DNA of 64,000 nt, taken from NCBI RefSeq assembly GCF_900091575.1, contig NZ_FMCR01000004.1, positions 124,001 through 188,000 of the forward strand, read 5' to 3'. Position numbers and translations under genes: made by a program. Positions within the stretch are counted from its first letter, which is position 1; each line of letters begins with the position of its first letter. Shown here in pieces: positions 8,410 to 16,131 of this stretch. The DNA is from Micromonospora saelicesensis (lineage in GTDB: Bacteria; Actinomycetota; Actinomycetes; Mycobacteriales; Micromonosporaceae). Below the pieces are notes generated by a model that searched no databases, was not told the origin of the DNA, and saw only the letters and a list, made by a program, of their open reading frames with translations.

Positions 8410-8594
8410 CGGCCGCTGCCGTTGTCGCGGACGGTCAGGGTGATGCAGATCTGCTGGCCGTTGAGGTCGCGGCGGCGGTTGACCATGTGCGCCAGGCCGT
8501 GCAGAGCACCGGCGAGCCGGTCCGGGGAGCCGTTGAGTTCGATATGCAGCGGCTTGAGGCGGTGGGTGCCGAGGAAGAAGCTCTTGAGGGACAT
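8406..8594 (-). CDS. Small conserved AICE protein, 62 aa
   Basis: Begins MSLKSFFLGTHRLKPLHIEL and ends ICITLTVRDNGSGR. The ATG at 8594 lies 3 nt after the preceding stop and the stop overlaps the DUF2637 start, so it is a link in the operon chain. No known domain; short basic proteins in this position are common in AICEs. Function unknown. Confidence 0.65.
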   Translation of the reverse strand: MSLKSFFLGTHRLKPLHIELNGSPDRLAGALHGLAHMVNRRRDLNGQQICITLTVRDNGSGR

Positions 8595-8597
8595 CGG

Positions 8598-8864
8598 TTA
8601 CCTCCGGGCCGGGGCGACGCGGGTACGGATGTGCTCGGGTGGCTCGCCGAGGGAGGCCACCGCTTCGGAGAGGCAGCGCCACAGCGCCCACGCCTCGTCG
8701 GGGGTCAGGTACATGCGGCGCCGGCCGCCGCCGACGGCGAGATAGACCGGGTACGCATCGGGCCGGTCAGGGTCGACGCGGACGGAGACGGCCGTGCTGG
8801 TGGCGCCGTCGGTACCGGGTGCGCGAAGCCGGTAGAAGGTCCGGCCGGCGGTCGGGGCGGTCAC
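8598..8864 (-). CDS. Hypothetical operon protein, 88 aa
   Basis: GTG start at 8864 overlaps the stop of the FtsK-like gene (GTGA) and the stop lies 3 nt before the next gene, supporting real translation. Sequence shows YPVYLAVGGGRRRMYLTPDEA, a beta-rich start and a helical end. I do not recognise the family; position between translocase and SpdB-like gene suggests a transfer or maintenance accessory role. Confidence 0.6.
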   Translation of the reverse strand: MTAPTAGRTFYRLRAPGTDGATSTAVSVRVDPDRPDAYPVYLAVGGGRRRMYLTPDEAWALWRCLSEAVASLGEPPEHIRTRVAPARR

Positions 8865-10486
8865 CGCGGCTCACCCCCGTCGGTGTCGCGGTCGAGGATG
8901 TTCAGCAGCGAGTCGGGCAGTAGTGGTCCGCGACGCTGCCGGGGCAGGGGTGGGCGGGTCGGTTCGGTGGCGGTTTCCCGGCCGACCTGGGCGAGGATGT
9001 CCGCCGCGTCGGCCGGCGCCGGGTACTCGGCGGCCAGCTCCCGGATGTGGTCGTCGGAGATGTAGGAGAAGCGGACCCGGGCTGGCTCGGGGGTGCCGTC
9101 GAGGATCACGTAGCCGACGCCCTTGGCCCAGCGGGGCATCTGGTCGGCGAGGGCGCCGCGGTTGCGGGCGCCGTCGCCCAACACGAGGTCGACCTGAGCG
9201 GCCTCGGTCAGTCCGAGCGCGATTCGGGTCGGGAACAGGTCCCGGAACGGCAGTACCTCCTTGCGGGGGTCCTGCAACGCGGCCACCACCAGGACGCCGA
9301 CGCCGGCACCCTGCGACAGCAGCAGCCCGAGTGAGCCGGCGATGCGTTTGCGTAGGTCGACGTCCTGGAGGTACGCGGTCAGTGCCGCCATCTCGTCGAT
9401 GACGACCACGACCAGGGGGTCAGCCAGGGTCGGAGTGTGGACCCGCACCGCGCCAGCAAGGCGGGTCTGCCGCTCGCGCATCACTGTCACGGCCTCGTCG
9501 AGCAGGTCGGCCATGGCCTCGAACGACTTGCAGGCGAACCGGGCAAACAGCGGCCGGCCCATCGCGAACTCCATGCCGCCCTTGGGATCGATCACCCAGA
9601 GCCGGACCAGCCCGGAGGAGATCCCGCCGGCCAGGACCCGGACCAGGGACCACAGCACCGAGCCCTTACCGGAGCGGGTGGCGCCGCCGATGAGTACGTG
9701 CGTGGCGAGGAGGTGCAGGCACCAGTGCCGCAGGTCTTCCCGCCGAGCCAACGGCAACGCGGTGAAGTCGGGCACCGATGGGACGTCGAACGGGTCGACC
9801 AGGGTGCGCAGCGCGTCCGTGCGGACCACCACCAGATAGACCACCGACGGTCGATCCCGGAACCGCAGCCGATCCACCGCGCCCAGGACCAACGCCCAGT
9901 AGCCCGACCGGATCGGCGGGTCATCGGGGCGCTCGGAGTAGACCCGGGCGTGCCGCCGGCCGAAGGCGTACGCCAGGTTCGCCGTGGCCTTCTGGAACTC
10001 CTCCGGTGTCTGGCCGCGGACCATGCGGATGGTCAGCACGTCGAGCGCCTAATCCGAGCGGACCCGCAGCAGCTCCGGCAGGACCGTGCGATGGTCGTAC
10101 ACCTTGGCCAGGCCGCAGAGGGTCATGGCCTCACGCCAGGCCCGTCGGTAGACGAAGAGTTGGCGGAACCGGCCGAGGATTGGGCCGGCGCACCAGGTCC
10201 ACCAGGACGATTCGTGCCGCCACCGCCACAGTGCCGACACGGCAGCGGCCAGGACCACGGGCACGATCACGCCGGCCCGGCCGAACTCGCGGTAGAGGCT
10301 CACCCCGGCCACGACCAGGCCGACGGCGACGGGGTGGCGAAGGCACCACCACAGGCCCCGCCACAGCCACCGCAGCACCAGGCCGATCGCGATCAGCCAG
10401 ACTGGCAGCTCCAGCCGACGCGGCCGGATCACCATCAGGTCCCCGGCGGTGGTCATCACGACCTCGCCCCGCGGCCGGCGGATCAT
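8861..10486 (-). pseudogene. traB: FtsK/TraB-type conjugal DNA translocase split by an in-frame TAG
   Basis: The 145-codon frame 10049-10486 and the 392-codon frame 8861-10039 are in the same reading frame, separated only by a TAG at 10051-10049. The upstream part has membrane segments (VWLIAIGLVLRWLWRGLWW, VIVPVVLAAAVSALWRW) and ends LRVRSD; the downstream part continues ALDVLTIRMVRGQTPEEFQ, then the motor with Walker A GGATRSGKGS and Walker B VVVVIDEMAAL. Together they make a normal TraB/TraSA protein of about 540 residues that pumps double-stranded DNA between hyphae. With the stop, either transfer is lost or a GTG 11 nt downstream (10039) restarts a soluble motor lacking its membrane anchor. 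Readthrough or a sequence error are alternatives. Confidence 0.85.
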
Positions 10487-10539
10487 CGCGCACCCGCCAC
10501 TGTGGGTCGCCGCAGGACGGCAGGCATACGCTTGGACAT
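10483..10539 (-). CDS. Very short open frame, 18 aa, coupled to the translocase
   Basis: ATG at 10539 with GAGAGAGG upstream encodes MSKRMPAVLRRPTVAGAR and stops over the translocase start (ATGA). AICEs often carry a small transfer protein here; this may be a truncated form or a leader peptide that couples translation. Support is only the ribosome site and overlap. Confidence 0.35.
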   Translation of the reverse strand: MSKRMPAVLRRPTVAGAR

Positions 10540-10579
10540 GTCACTACCTCTCTCGACAGAGCAGGGGAAAGAGACAGAG

Positions 10580-10617
10580 GGCGGGGCTGCCGTCCGCCAA
10601 GACCTGACAGCCCCGCC
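10580..10617 (-). terminator. Strong hairpin between the 131-aa gene and the translocase operon
   Basis: GGCGGGGCTG (10580-10589) and CAGCCCCGCC (10608-10617) form a perfect 10-bp stem with an 18-nt loop. On the minus strand it is followed by CTCTGTCTCTTT, a weak T-rich tail. It could attenuate transcription between the first gene and the rest of the backbone operon. Confidence 0.6.
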
Positions 10618-10631
10618 CCCACCAGATGCGG

Positions 10632-11027
10632 CTACTGCGCCGCCTTCGTCGCCACGCCCGCCGGGGCACGCATCCCGGTCGCCCGCAGCGAATACGCCAT
10701 CCGACCGTTGTTGCCCACGTACGGCGTGACCGTCATGCCGTCGAACTCCACCGCCTCGAACAGGCCACCCGTCGGCGGCACCGGCTGGTAGTCCGCCGAG
10801 ATCTTCACCGTCGTCTCCCGCGACCGCTTCCCCAGCTCCGGATCCAGGTCCATCACCCGGACCTGCCACACCCGCTGGCCGGTCAGCTTGTCCTTCGCCG
10901 GGCTACGCCGACCGGTCTTCTCGTCGTAGTCCTCGACCTCGCCCAGAGACTCGGGGACCAACGCGCACCCCGCCGGGAACACGTCCTCACACCGCACCGC
11001 GAACCTCGTGCCGCCTCGCAGAGCCAT
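10632..11027 (-). CDS. Conserved AICE/plasmid protein, first gene of the backbone operon, 131 aa
   Basis: Begins MALRGGTRFAVRCEDVFPAG and contains a beta-rich body ending VEFDGMTVTPYV. GGAGG (11035-11039) precedes the ATG at good distance. Proteins with this start and the PVEFEGLTVTPYV-like end are regularly found just upstream of the FtsK-like gene in AICEs; their biochemical role is not established. The gene is directly downstream of a large inverted repeat (11042-11105), so it is the first gene of a repressible operon. Confidence 0.75.
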   Translation of the reverse strand: MALRGGTRFAVRCEDVFPAGCALVPESLGEVEDYDEKTGRRSPAKDKLTGQRVWQVRVMDLDPELGKRSRETTVKISADYQPVPPTGGLFEAVEFDGMTVTPYVGNNGRMAYSLRATGMRAPAGVATKAAQ

Positions 11028-11041
11028 TGCTCAACCTCCAG

Positions 11042-11105
11042 CTTGTTAACTTGTCTGCCAAGTTGAGATCCAAGGTAGATGGCACTTGGCAGACAAGTCA
11101 ACAAG
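11042..11105. promoter_or_regulatory. Operator pair: 22-bp inverted repeat upstream of the backbone operon
   Basis: Two 22-bp arms (11042-11063 and 11084-11105) are inverted repeats with 21 of 22 positions matching, spaced by 20 bp. The core is ACTTGTCTGCCAAGT on one side and ACTTGGCAGACAAGT on the other. A related palindrome lies in front of the GntR gene at 17353. The site starts just upstream of the ribosome-binding site of the 131-aa gene, so bound repressor would block this promoter, as KorSA does on pSAM2 (family knowledge; not shown here). Confidence 0.75.
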
Positions 11106-11626
11106 TTGCGCGATTCTGGCCTGGAAGGTCAAGGCCAGCAACGACGAGTGCTGCGGGAGGAGTGCTCCCCGACTCGTGAAAGTCCATCGACGGTCACGGG
11201 TCCCGCGCGCCACGAGCCGGCAGAGGCGCGGCGCCAAGGGGAACGCTCGCGCAGAGGCTCGCTCCAAGAGGAGGGCTAGTGCGCTCCCCATAGCGCCCGC
11301 ACCTCTAGCTGCTACACCAATACGGGTCGGACGAGACCGTGCCTGGCGGCGAACAGAACCACGGTCCGCCGGTTACTCGCACGCCATACTCGATAGCTTT
11401 ACTACTTCCAATACGGCGCGTATGACATCTACCTATCAGGGTTCGTGTGTAAGTTGGTGCACGAACCGAAGGTTAGGTTGTGATTGTTAGTTGCGTTGAA
11501 CGTTCAGCGCAACGCGAAGCGACGATCGCGACCTGCGCCGACGGCCGGAACGGAGGAAGCCCCCGCAACCGACCCGCCAAGGACAAGCTGCGGAGGCGTC
11601 CAACCCCCGAGGGGGATGAGTTCGGT
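11106..11626. other. Non-coding stretch with two palindromes
   Basis: About 520 bases without a convincing gene; open frames here have no ribosome sites or recognisable motifs. It contains GGTTCGTG (11440-11447) paired with CACGAACC (11460-11467), and a 22-bp near-palindrome centred on TTGAACGTTCAG (11491-11512). These could be operators or part of a replication origin; nothing further can be said by eye. Confidence 0.5.
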
Positions 11627-11800
11627 CTAGTAGCCGGACTCATCCTCCTCGGTGCCAGCGCCAGACCAGGCAGTTGCCAGCACCAGCAGCCTGATGATCA
11701 AGAAAATTAACTCGATCAGGGAGCCGGCTCCGGCCCTTCCGGGTGCCCGTTGCCGACCGGACCCGCGCTTCCCTCGAGACCGGCTTTTCTTGCTCGGCAT
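11627..11800 (-). CDS. Small single-pass membrane protein, 57 aa
   Basis: ATG at 11800 is preceded by GAGGAGGTCGAGTG, one of the best ribosome sites in the element. The product has a very basic N-terminus (MPSKKSRSRGKRGSGRQR), one hydrophobic helix (SLIELIFLIIRLLVLATAW) and an acidic end (GTEEDESGY). The stop sits in the loop of an imperfect hairpin (about 11615-11646) that may terminate it. Family unknown; small membrane proteins of this kind occur in AICE transfer and spread regions. Confidence 0.6.
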   Translation of the reverse strand: MPSKKSRSRGKRGSGRQRAPGRAGAGSLIELIFLIIRLLVLATAWSGAGTEEDESGY

Positions 11801-12020
11801 CACTCGACCTCCTCTAGGTTGGGAGCGGCCTTATCGCCTTCTGAACGTGCGACGATGGCCGCCCTGCCCACCAGAGGTAATCGGTGAACTGCCATCGGTG
11901 ATGCTAGACCGCAGTGGGCTCATGAATGGCGTGACGCGCTGGCGAGATCCGTATTCGGCCAACGCTGGACACCTTCAAGCCGACATGGGTAGAAGGCTTG
12001 CGTACGGGTATTGCTGCGCC

Positions 12021-12461
12021 ATGAGCAGCAAGAAGTCAATAGACGAACTCCACTCACGCCCTGCGGGTGTCAACGACACCACTGTGGAAGCGCTGGGGGA
12101 TCTGAGCAAGGCACTGGAGACCGTTCACCGGGTACGCGGTCACCTGTACTCGGCGCACCAACTCGTCGGCGGCGCGGATCTCACCCTTGACCGGGTGGTG
12201 AGGCTGCTCCGGGAGGCGGGCCACGACGAGATGGCCGACCGGGTCGAGCACGAGCTGTTGGGGCGCAACGTGCTACCGGGCCGGTGGACGTTCCAGATCG
12301 TGGAGGAGTTCGACGACGGCTACTACGCCGCGTTCCAGGAGATCGAGCGGGACGCGCGGGAGAAGCTAGCCGGCGGTCGGCGGCACATCTTCGAGGCGGA
12401 GATGAAGGAGCGGCGCCGCACCCACGGGATGCCGGGTCACGAAGCTAGGCCGGAGGCATGA
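12021..12461 (+). CDS. Conserved hypothetical protein, 146 aa, helical
   Basis: Begins MSSKKSIDELHSRPAGVNDT and is mostly helical, with a conserved-looking middle (HQLVGGADLTLDRVVRLLRE) and RWTFQIVEEFDDGYYAAFQE. The same protein type is found in many actinobacterial mobile elements, function unknown. The ATG at 12021 is the first to start the conserved part; an ATG at 11986 with AGAAGG nearby is possible. A long upstream extension to 11652 overlaps the opposite-strand small gene and is rejected. Its 3' end is part of a 41-bp repeat found again at 14382. Confidence 0.65.
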   Translation: MSSKKSIDELHSRPAGVNDTTVEALGDLSKALETVHRVRGHLYSAHQLVGGADLTLDRVVRLLREAGHDEMADRVEHELLGRNVLPGRWTFQIVEEFDDGYYAAFQEIERDAREKLAGGRRHIFEAEMKERRRTHGMPGHEARPEA

Positions 12462-12470
12462 GCAGCAGGC
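12430..12470. repeat. 41-bp direct repeat, left copy
   Basis: Matches 14382-14422 at 37 of 41 positions, with an uninterrupted GCCGGAGGCATGAGCAGCAG core. The left copy ends the 146-aa gene; the right copy overlaps the 3' end of the glycosyltransferase gene. The pair brackets about 1.9 kb and marks a likely past recombination or module exchange. Confidence 0.7.
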
Positions 12471-12635
12471 TGCCCGCGCAACCATCGAGGCCCGAGGCTC
12501 AGCCCTCACCCCGGCAACCCGCACGCCTGCCTAGCATTCGGCAGGTTCCCCACTATCGGGTGACGACGTGTAGGCCTCCGCCGTGGAGAACTTGAACCTC
12601 ACCGTAGGTGTCGACGTGCTGCCGGCCGCGCCGAT

Positions 12636-12764
12636 GTGATCCCCCGCCCCGCTGGGAACGCCCGCCGCGACGACTGGGTGGCGTACTGGCTGGGTCAGGG
12701 CATGACCCAAGTCGACATCGACGAACTGAACCGCGACCAGCTCGCGGCTAGGAGCCGGAGGTGA
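12636..12764 (+). CDS. Small protein, 42 aa
   Basis: GTG start at 12636 gives a short product with the pattern GNARRDDWVAYWLGQGMTQ, ending NRDQLAARSRR. A similar DWVEYAVCRGM segment occurs in the next, frame-broken gene, so the two are paralogues. This DW-x-x-(A/W)-x-x-x-G pattern is common in very small actinophage and AICE proteins of unknown role. The stop overlaps the next start (GTGA). Confidence 0.45.
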   Translation: MIPRPAGNARRDDWVAYWLGQGMTQVDIDELNRDQLAARSRR

Positions 12765-13025
12765 TCGGCGAACCCGAGCCCACCGACCAGGGCGCCACGG
12801 TGCCGCACCGGATGCCCGACACCACCGCCGCGCAAACCGCCCCGCAGCTCGCCGATCCAGCGACCGAACCGGTGGAGCGGCCGGGTCAGGGGTGCCTGCA
12901 AGGGCGACTGGGTGGAGTACGCGGTGTGCCGGGGTATGGCCCGGGAGGCTGCCGAGGAGTCAACCGTCCCGCAGCTCGCCGCCTGCGACTACGACACCCT
13001 GTTCAGCCTCGAACGCCGCCGTTGA
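12761..13025 (+). pseudogene. Small DWVEYA-type protein gene with a one-base frameshift
   Basis: The frame from GTG 12761 reads to VERPGQG and then runs into unrelated sequence, while another frame continues ACKGDWVEYAVCRGMAREAA to a stop at 13025. Removing one G from the GGGG run at 12889-12892 joins them into one protein of about 87 residues, related to the 42-aa product upstream. A frame-shift mutation or a sequencing slip in the G-run are both possible. The 3' end overlaps the opposite-strand membrane gene by 37 bp. Confidence 0.45.
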
Positions 13026-13492
13026 CGGATCTCGGCAACCAGGCCGACAAGCATCGCAAGCGAGCCCAGGAGCATTGTGACGATGAAGGGCGTCAGCTCT
13101 TCACGGTCCACCACGAACGCAAGACCCGCACTCGCGATGCCGCCGACACACATCAACGCGGGCGGTCCCAGCCCGCGCATCTCCTCATCGGTTCGCAGTT
13201 CTGCCAGCCTGCGCTTGTGGCCGATAAGAATCGCAACGACCGTCCGCGGCACAGCCCTCCGCGCTGCCCCCACGCTGAACTGGGTGGCCGTCAGAAGCTT
13301 GAGTAGCTTCCCGGGCCGCTCCTCGATGATCGCGGTCCACTCCTCGGCGTACCCGGCGGCTACGTCCGGGTCGGTCGTCCACCGGTAGGCCGCCCAGCGG
13401 ACCAGCCGCCGTGCGGCCCACGGTGAGAGGTCGGTCATCTCGTTGACCAGCAGGCCAAGGATGACGCCGATGACGATCTCCCAGCCGTTCAT
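12989..13492 (-). CDS. Membrane protein of AICE type, 167 aa
   Basis: An N-terminal membrane segment (IVIGVILGLLVNEMTDLSPW) is followed by a conserved soluble part (GYAEEWTAIIEERPGKLLKL, FSVGAARRAVPRTVVAILIG) and two C-terminal membrane segments. Proteins of this type are common next to PadR regulators on actinobacterial elements; role unknown. The ATG overlaps the PadR stop by 4 bp, so the two are co-expressed. Confidence 0.7.
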   Translation of the reverse strand: MNGWEIVIGVILGLLVNEMTDLSPWAARRLVRWAAYRWTTDPDVAAGYAEEWTAIIEERPGKLLKLLTATQFSVGAARRAVPRTVVAILIGHKRRLAELRTDEEMRGLGPPALMCVGGIASAGLAFVVDREELTPFIVTMLLGSLAMLVGLVAEIRQRRRSRLNRVS

Positions 13493-13821
13493 GCCTCACA
13501 CCAGCCGATGGCCAGGCGGGCGCGCACCGTCTGTGCGGGTTTCGGCTGCCGCGCGGCGATCAGTTCGCGGGCGCTGGACGTGCCGTGCGGGGTAAGGCGG
13601 TAGTAGCGGCGGCGAGGCTTACCCGGCTCGGCCTCGTCCTCCCACCGGGAGGTGACCCACTTCGACTCGGCGAGCCGTTCGAGGATCTTGTAGATCGTCG
13701 GGCCCGATTTCCCGGTCGTCTTCATGATTGCCCAGCCGTGCAGCTCATAACCATCTGCGGCGAGGAGGGCATACAGGACAGCCAGGAGTGGCCCGGTGAT
13801 GCGCACGGGTCCATCCGACAT
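13489..13821 (-). CDS. PadR-family transcriptional regulator, 110 aa
   Basis: A winged-helix protein: LLAVLYALLAADGYELHGWA (helix 1-2), IMKTTGKSGPTIYKILERLAESKWV (recognition helix) and the wing with RRRYYRLTPHGTSSARELIA. PadR proteins are small repressors that typically control the gene next to them, here the membrane protein overlapped by its stop. An AT-richer stretch upstream (13825-13860, GGTGAAATAAGG) is the likely promoter and operator. Confidence 0.8.
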   Translation of the reverse strand: MSDGPVRITGPLLAVLYALLAADGYELHGWAIMKTTGKSGPTIYKILERLAESKWVTSRWEDEAEPGKPRRRYYRLTPHGTSSARELIAARQPKPAQTVRARLAIGWCEA

Positions 13822-13953
13822 GGCCTTAACGATACTAGGTGAAATAAGGGTCCGTCAATCGCTGACCAGGTGGTGAAGCATGGCCCGGTCGTGTGGAACC
13901 ACGGCGAAGCCGAACGGCTCCTCCATTCTGAATCAGGGCCCGTCGGCCGAGAG

Positions 13954-14247
13954 ATGACCCGCAAGGGCGAACGGGTCGTCCCCGAACAACGCCACACCGC
14001 CGCCCCCGGACGGCTCCTACGGCCGCGAACCCGGGTACATGCGCGACCACATCAGCCCGGCTGGGCCGCGACACATCGGCCTGTACGTCGACGTGGGCAC
14101 CGACGCGAAACCCTCGCAGAGAACCCCGACCACCAGACGCGGCTTAGCCCGTCCATCAACGGCCCTATCACCAAGGCGGCCGCGACGACGGCCGCCCTCG
14201 CCTACGCGGATGCCCTGCTCGCCCTTGACGGTCACCCCAGCCGATGA
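13954..14247 (+). pseudogene. Frame-broken conserved AICE protein
   Basis: One frame holds DGSYGREPGYMRDHISPAGP and IGLYVDVGTDA; another, after about 14107, holds ETLAENPDHQTRLSPSINGP and TKAAATTAALAYADALLA up to the stop at 14247. Adding one base near GCGAAACCC would join them. No good start is visible in the first frame. A following frame (MTGAACLAVDPDSIFGNN, from 14244) also breaks off. I read this as decayed sequence; it could instead be two tiny genes. Confidence 0.35.
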
Positions 14248-14381
14248 CCGGCGCTGCGTGCCTGGCCGTCGACCCCGACAGCATCTTCGGCAACAATCGA
14301 GCGGGAGGCGCAGAAAGAGGAATACTCGTAGACTCAGCATTCCGCTTGAGAGCAGGAGCGCAGCCACGCTCCTACCGGCAC

Positions 14382-14422
14382 TGCCGGGTCAAGTGGCTAC
14401 GCCGGAGGCATGAGCAGCAGGC
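14382..14422. repeat. 41-bp direct repeat, right copy
   Basis: Partner of 12430-12470 (37 of 41 identical). On the minus strand it encodes the last residues of the glycosyltransferase (GLLLMPPA). Confidence 0.7.
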
Positions 14423-15173
14423 CGCCAGGCAGCATTGCAGCCAGAGCTGCCGCTCTGGCCCCAATGATCTTCATTCGTGCCTGGTACTCGGCCGGTTCCC
14501 GATGCGAGGCCTGGCTGGTGACCTGTCCGGGCCACTTGCGGTAGAGCAGGCCGTATTCGCGGGTGAAGTAGCCCGCGCTGACCGCGTTGGCGGCGAGCAG
14601 GAGGCCGGTGTCCTCGGAGGCGGGCAGGGCCATCCAGCCGCCCAGGGCGAAGACGAGATCCCGCCGCAGGCACAGGGTCGCCGGATGCACCGAGGCCCGG
14701 TAGCCGTTGGCCTGCCAGAACGACAGGACCGAACCGCGGTCGATGACCCCGCCGGCCGGGTCCTTGTCCCATCCGGCCGTCGACCCGTCGGGCAGCAGGT
14801 CGAGTACCCGCGAGGTGGTCCAGCCGATCTGCGGGTGCGCATCGAACGCGGCGATGTCCCGGGCGAGCGCGCCGGGGGTCAACTGGTCGTCGGCGTCCAG
14901 CACCTTGATGAATTGCCCGGTGACCCGGGAGAGCGCGAGGGTACGGGCAACACCAGGCCCACCGGGACGGCCGGTGCCCAGACTGACCCGGGGATCGTCG
15001 GGCAGCGCGTCGACCAGGGCGCCGGTCTGACCGTCCTCTTGAACGAGCCATTCCCAGTCCCAACCGACAGGCATCTCCTGCTTGGCCAACGACTCGTAGG
15101 CGCCAGCCAAGTGCTCGATGCTGGGCGCGTGAACCGGAGTGATGACCGAGACGAGCTGCGTCAAGTTTTCCAC
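14397..15173 (-). CDS. Glycosyltransferase family 2 (GT-A fold), 258 aa
   Basis: A sugar transferase using a nucleotide-sugar donor. It begins at a GTG (15173) with LVSVITPVHAPSIEHLAGAY, the first strand of the GT-A fold, and has the metal-binding DxD-type motif LDADDQLTPGA around residue 95 and an acidic base candidate in ASEDTGLLLAANAV. No membrane segment, so it acts in the cytosol. The GTG lies 13 bp inside the 3' end of the upstream GntR gene, so the two are coupled. Longer readings overlap that regulator and are shadows. A sugar-modifying enzyme is unusual AICE backbone content, so it is probably cargo; acceptor unknown. Confidence 0.75.
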   Translation of the reverse strand: MENLTQLVSVITPVHAPSIEHLAGAYESLAKQEMPVGWDWEWLVQEDGQTGALVDALPDDPRVSLGTGRPGGPGVARTLALSRVTGQFIKVLDADDQLTPGALARDIAAFDAHPQIGWTTSRVLDLLPDGSTAGWDKDPAGGVIDRGSVLSFWQANGYRASVHPATLCLRRDLVFALGGWMALPASEDTGLLLAANAVSAGYFTREYGLLYRKWPGQVTSQASHREPAEYQARMKIIGARAAALAAMLPGGLLLMPPA

Positions 15174-15982
15174 CGCTGGAGTTTGTGGGAGTAGACAAGC
15201 TCGGTGCGGTCCCCCGGCATCACCACGTCGGCGACCTCGACGATTCGGCCGGTGGTGTCGGTCGAAGTCTTCCGCACGGTGAGCACGGAGACACCCGGGT
15301 CGATGTCCAACAACTCGGCCTCGTCCGGCGACGGTGGGCGGGCGCGGATCTCGTCGTCGATTCGGTCCAGCTCGATGCCGAGCGTGTAGAGCTGGTGCTG
15401 TGTGCCGCCCGGCCACGGTTCTTTGCCCGCGTCGAGCAGGTCCGGGTTCGCGGCCACCAGGTCATGAGGCAGGTAGGAGTACGACACGGTCAGCGGTGCG
15501 TTCTCGTGCCGCGAGGACGTCCAGTAGACCCGGCGCAGCAGCGGCGTTCCAGGCTCGACCTGCAAGGCCGCCGCCATCTCCGCATCAGCCTTCACCTGGG
15601 AGTACTCGGCGTGGAACTTCAGGTCATCGACGGTCAGGCCGGTGTCGTGCTCGGTGGCGCCAGTCTTCAGCCGCTCGTCCTCGTCGAGCAGGACGCGATC
15701 CTTCTCCCACTGGTACCGCTCGGTGTTGCGACGGCGTACCCGCTGGCGGGGTGCCCGCACGTAGGTGCCGCGCCCCTGCTCCGCGCGGACCAGGCCCCAT
15801 TCCCGGAGCTGCCGGATGGCATTGCGGACGCTGGTACGCGACAGGCCCGAGGTGTCGGCCAATTCGGTCTCGCTGGGCATCAGAGTCCCGGGGGCCAGCT
15901 CGCCGCCCACGATCTTCGCCCGCAACTCTTCCGCGAGTTGCAGGTAGCGAGGGCGCCAGTCCCGGCCTTGCACACCGGTCAC
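15161..15982 (-). CDS. GntR-family regulator with UTRA domain, about 273 aa
   Basis: N-terminal winged helix-turn-helix (PRYLQLAEELRAKIVGGELA, MPSETELADTSGLSRTSVRN, GLVRAEQGRGTYVR) and a C-terminal UTRA ligand-binding domain (TPLLRRVYWTSSRHENAPLT, VSYSYLPHDLV). The start is GTG 15982 (GGGGG at 15987-15991) or GTG 15973; a long extension to 16417 is Arg/Pro-rich and rejected. UTRA regulators sense small molecules. Because its stop overlaps the glycosyltransferase start, it likely controls its own operon with that gene. Confidence 0.8.
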   Translation of the reverse strand: MTGVQGRDWRPRYLQLAEELRAKIVGGELAPGTLMPSETELADTSGLSRTSVRNAIRQLREWGLVRAEQGRGTYVRAPRQRVRRRNTERYQWEKDRVLLDEDERLKTGATEHDTGLTVDDLKFHAEYSQVKADAEMAAALQVEPGTPLLRRVYWTSSRHENAPLTVSYSYLPHDLVAANPDLLDAGKEPWPGGTQHQLYTLGIELDRIDDEIRARPPSPDEAELLDIDPGVSVLTVRKTSTDTTGRIVEVADVVMPGDRTELVYSHKLQRWKT

Positions 15983-16131
15983 CGTACCCCCTAGACGTTC
16001 CAACGTCTGCCAGGTGGTCCCGCCGGCGGGCCGCTCAGGAACCGGCGGTACGGCTATCGCTGCTCGCGGTGGCCGCGCAGGGCGCAGGCCAGGAGTACGA
16101 GGAACGGCTGAGCCTCGACGGGTGTTAGCGT

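Noticed and set aside
11300..11350. tRNA-like stretch in the AICE (GGTGTAGCAGCTAGAGG on the minus strand)
   Set aside because: It resembles a D-arm but no T-arm (TTCGA-type) or acceptor pairing follows, so I do not call a tRNA.
13489..13492. Overlapping small gene pairs as toxin-antitoxin modules
   Set aside because: The PadR/membrane and Cys/His pairs show no toxin fold; overlaps are common throughout this element.
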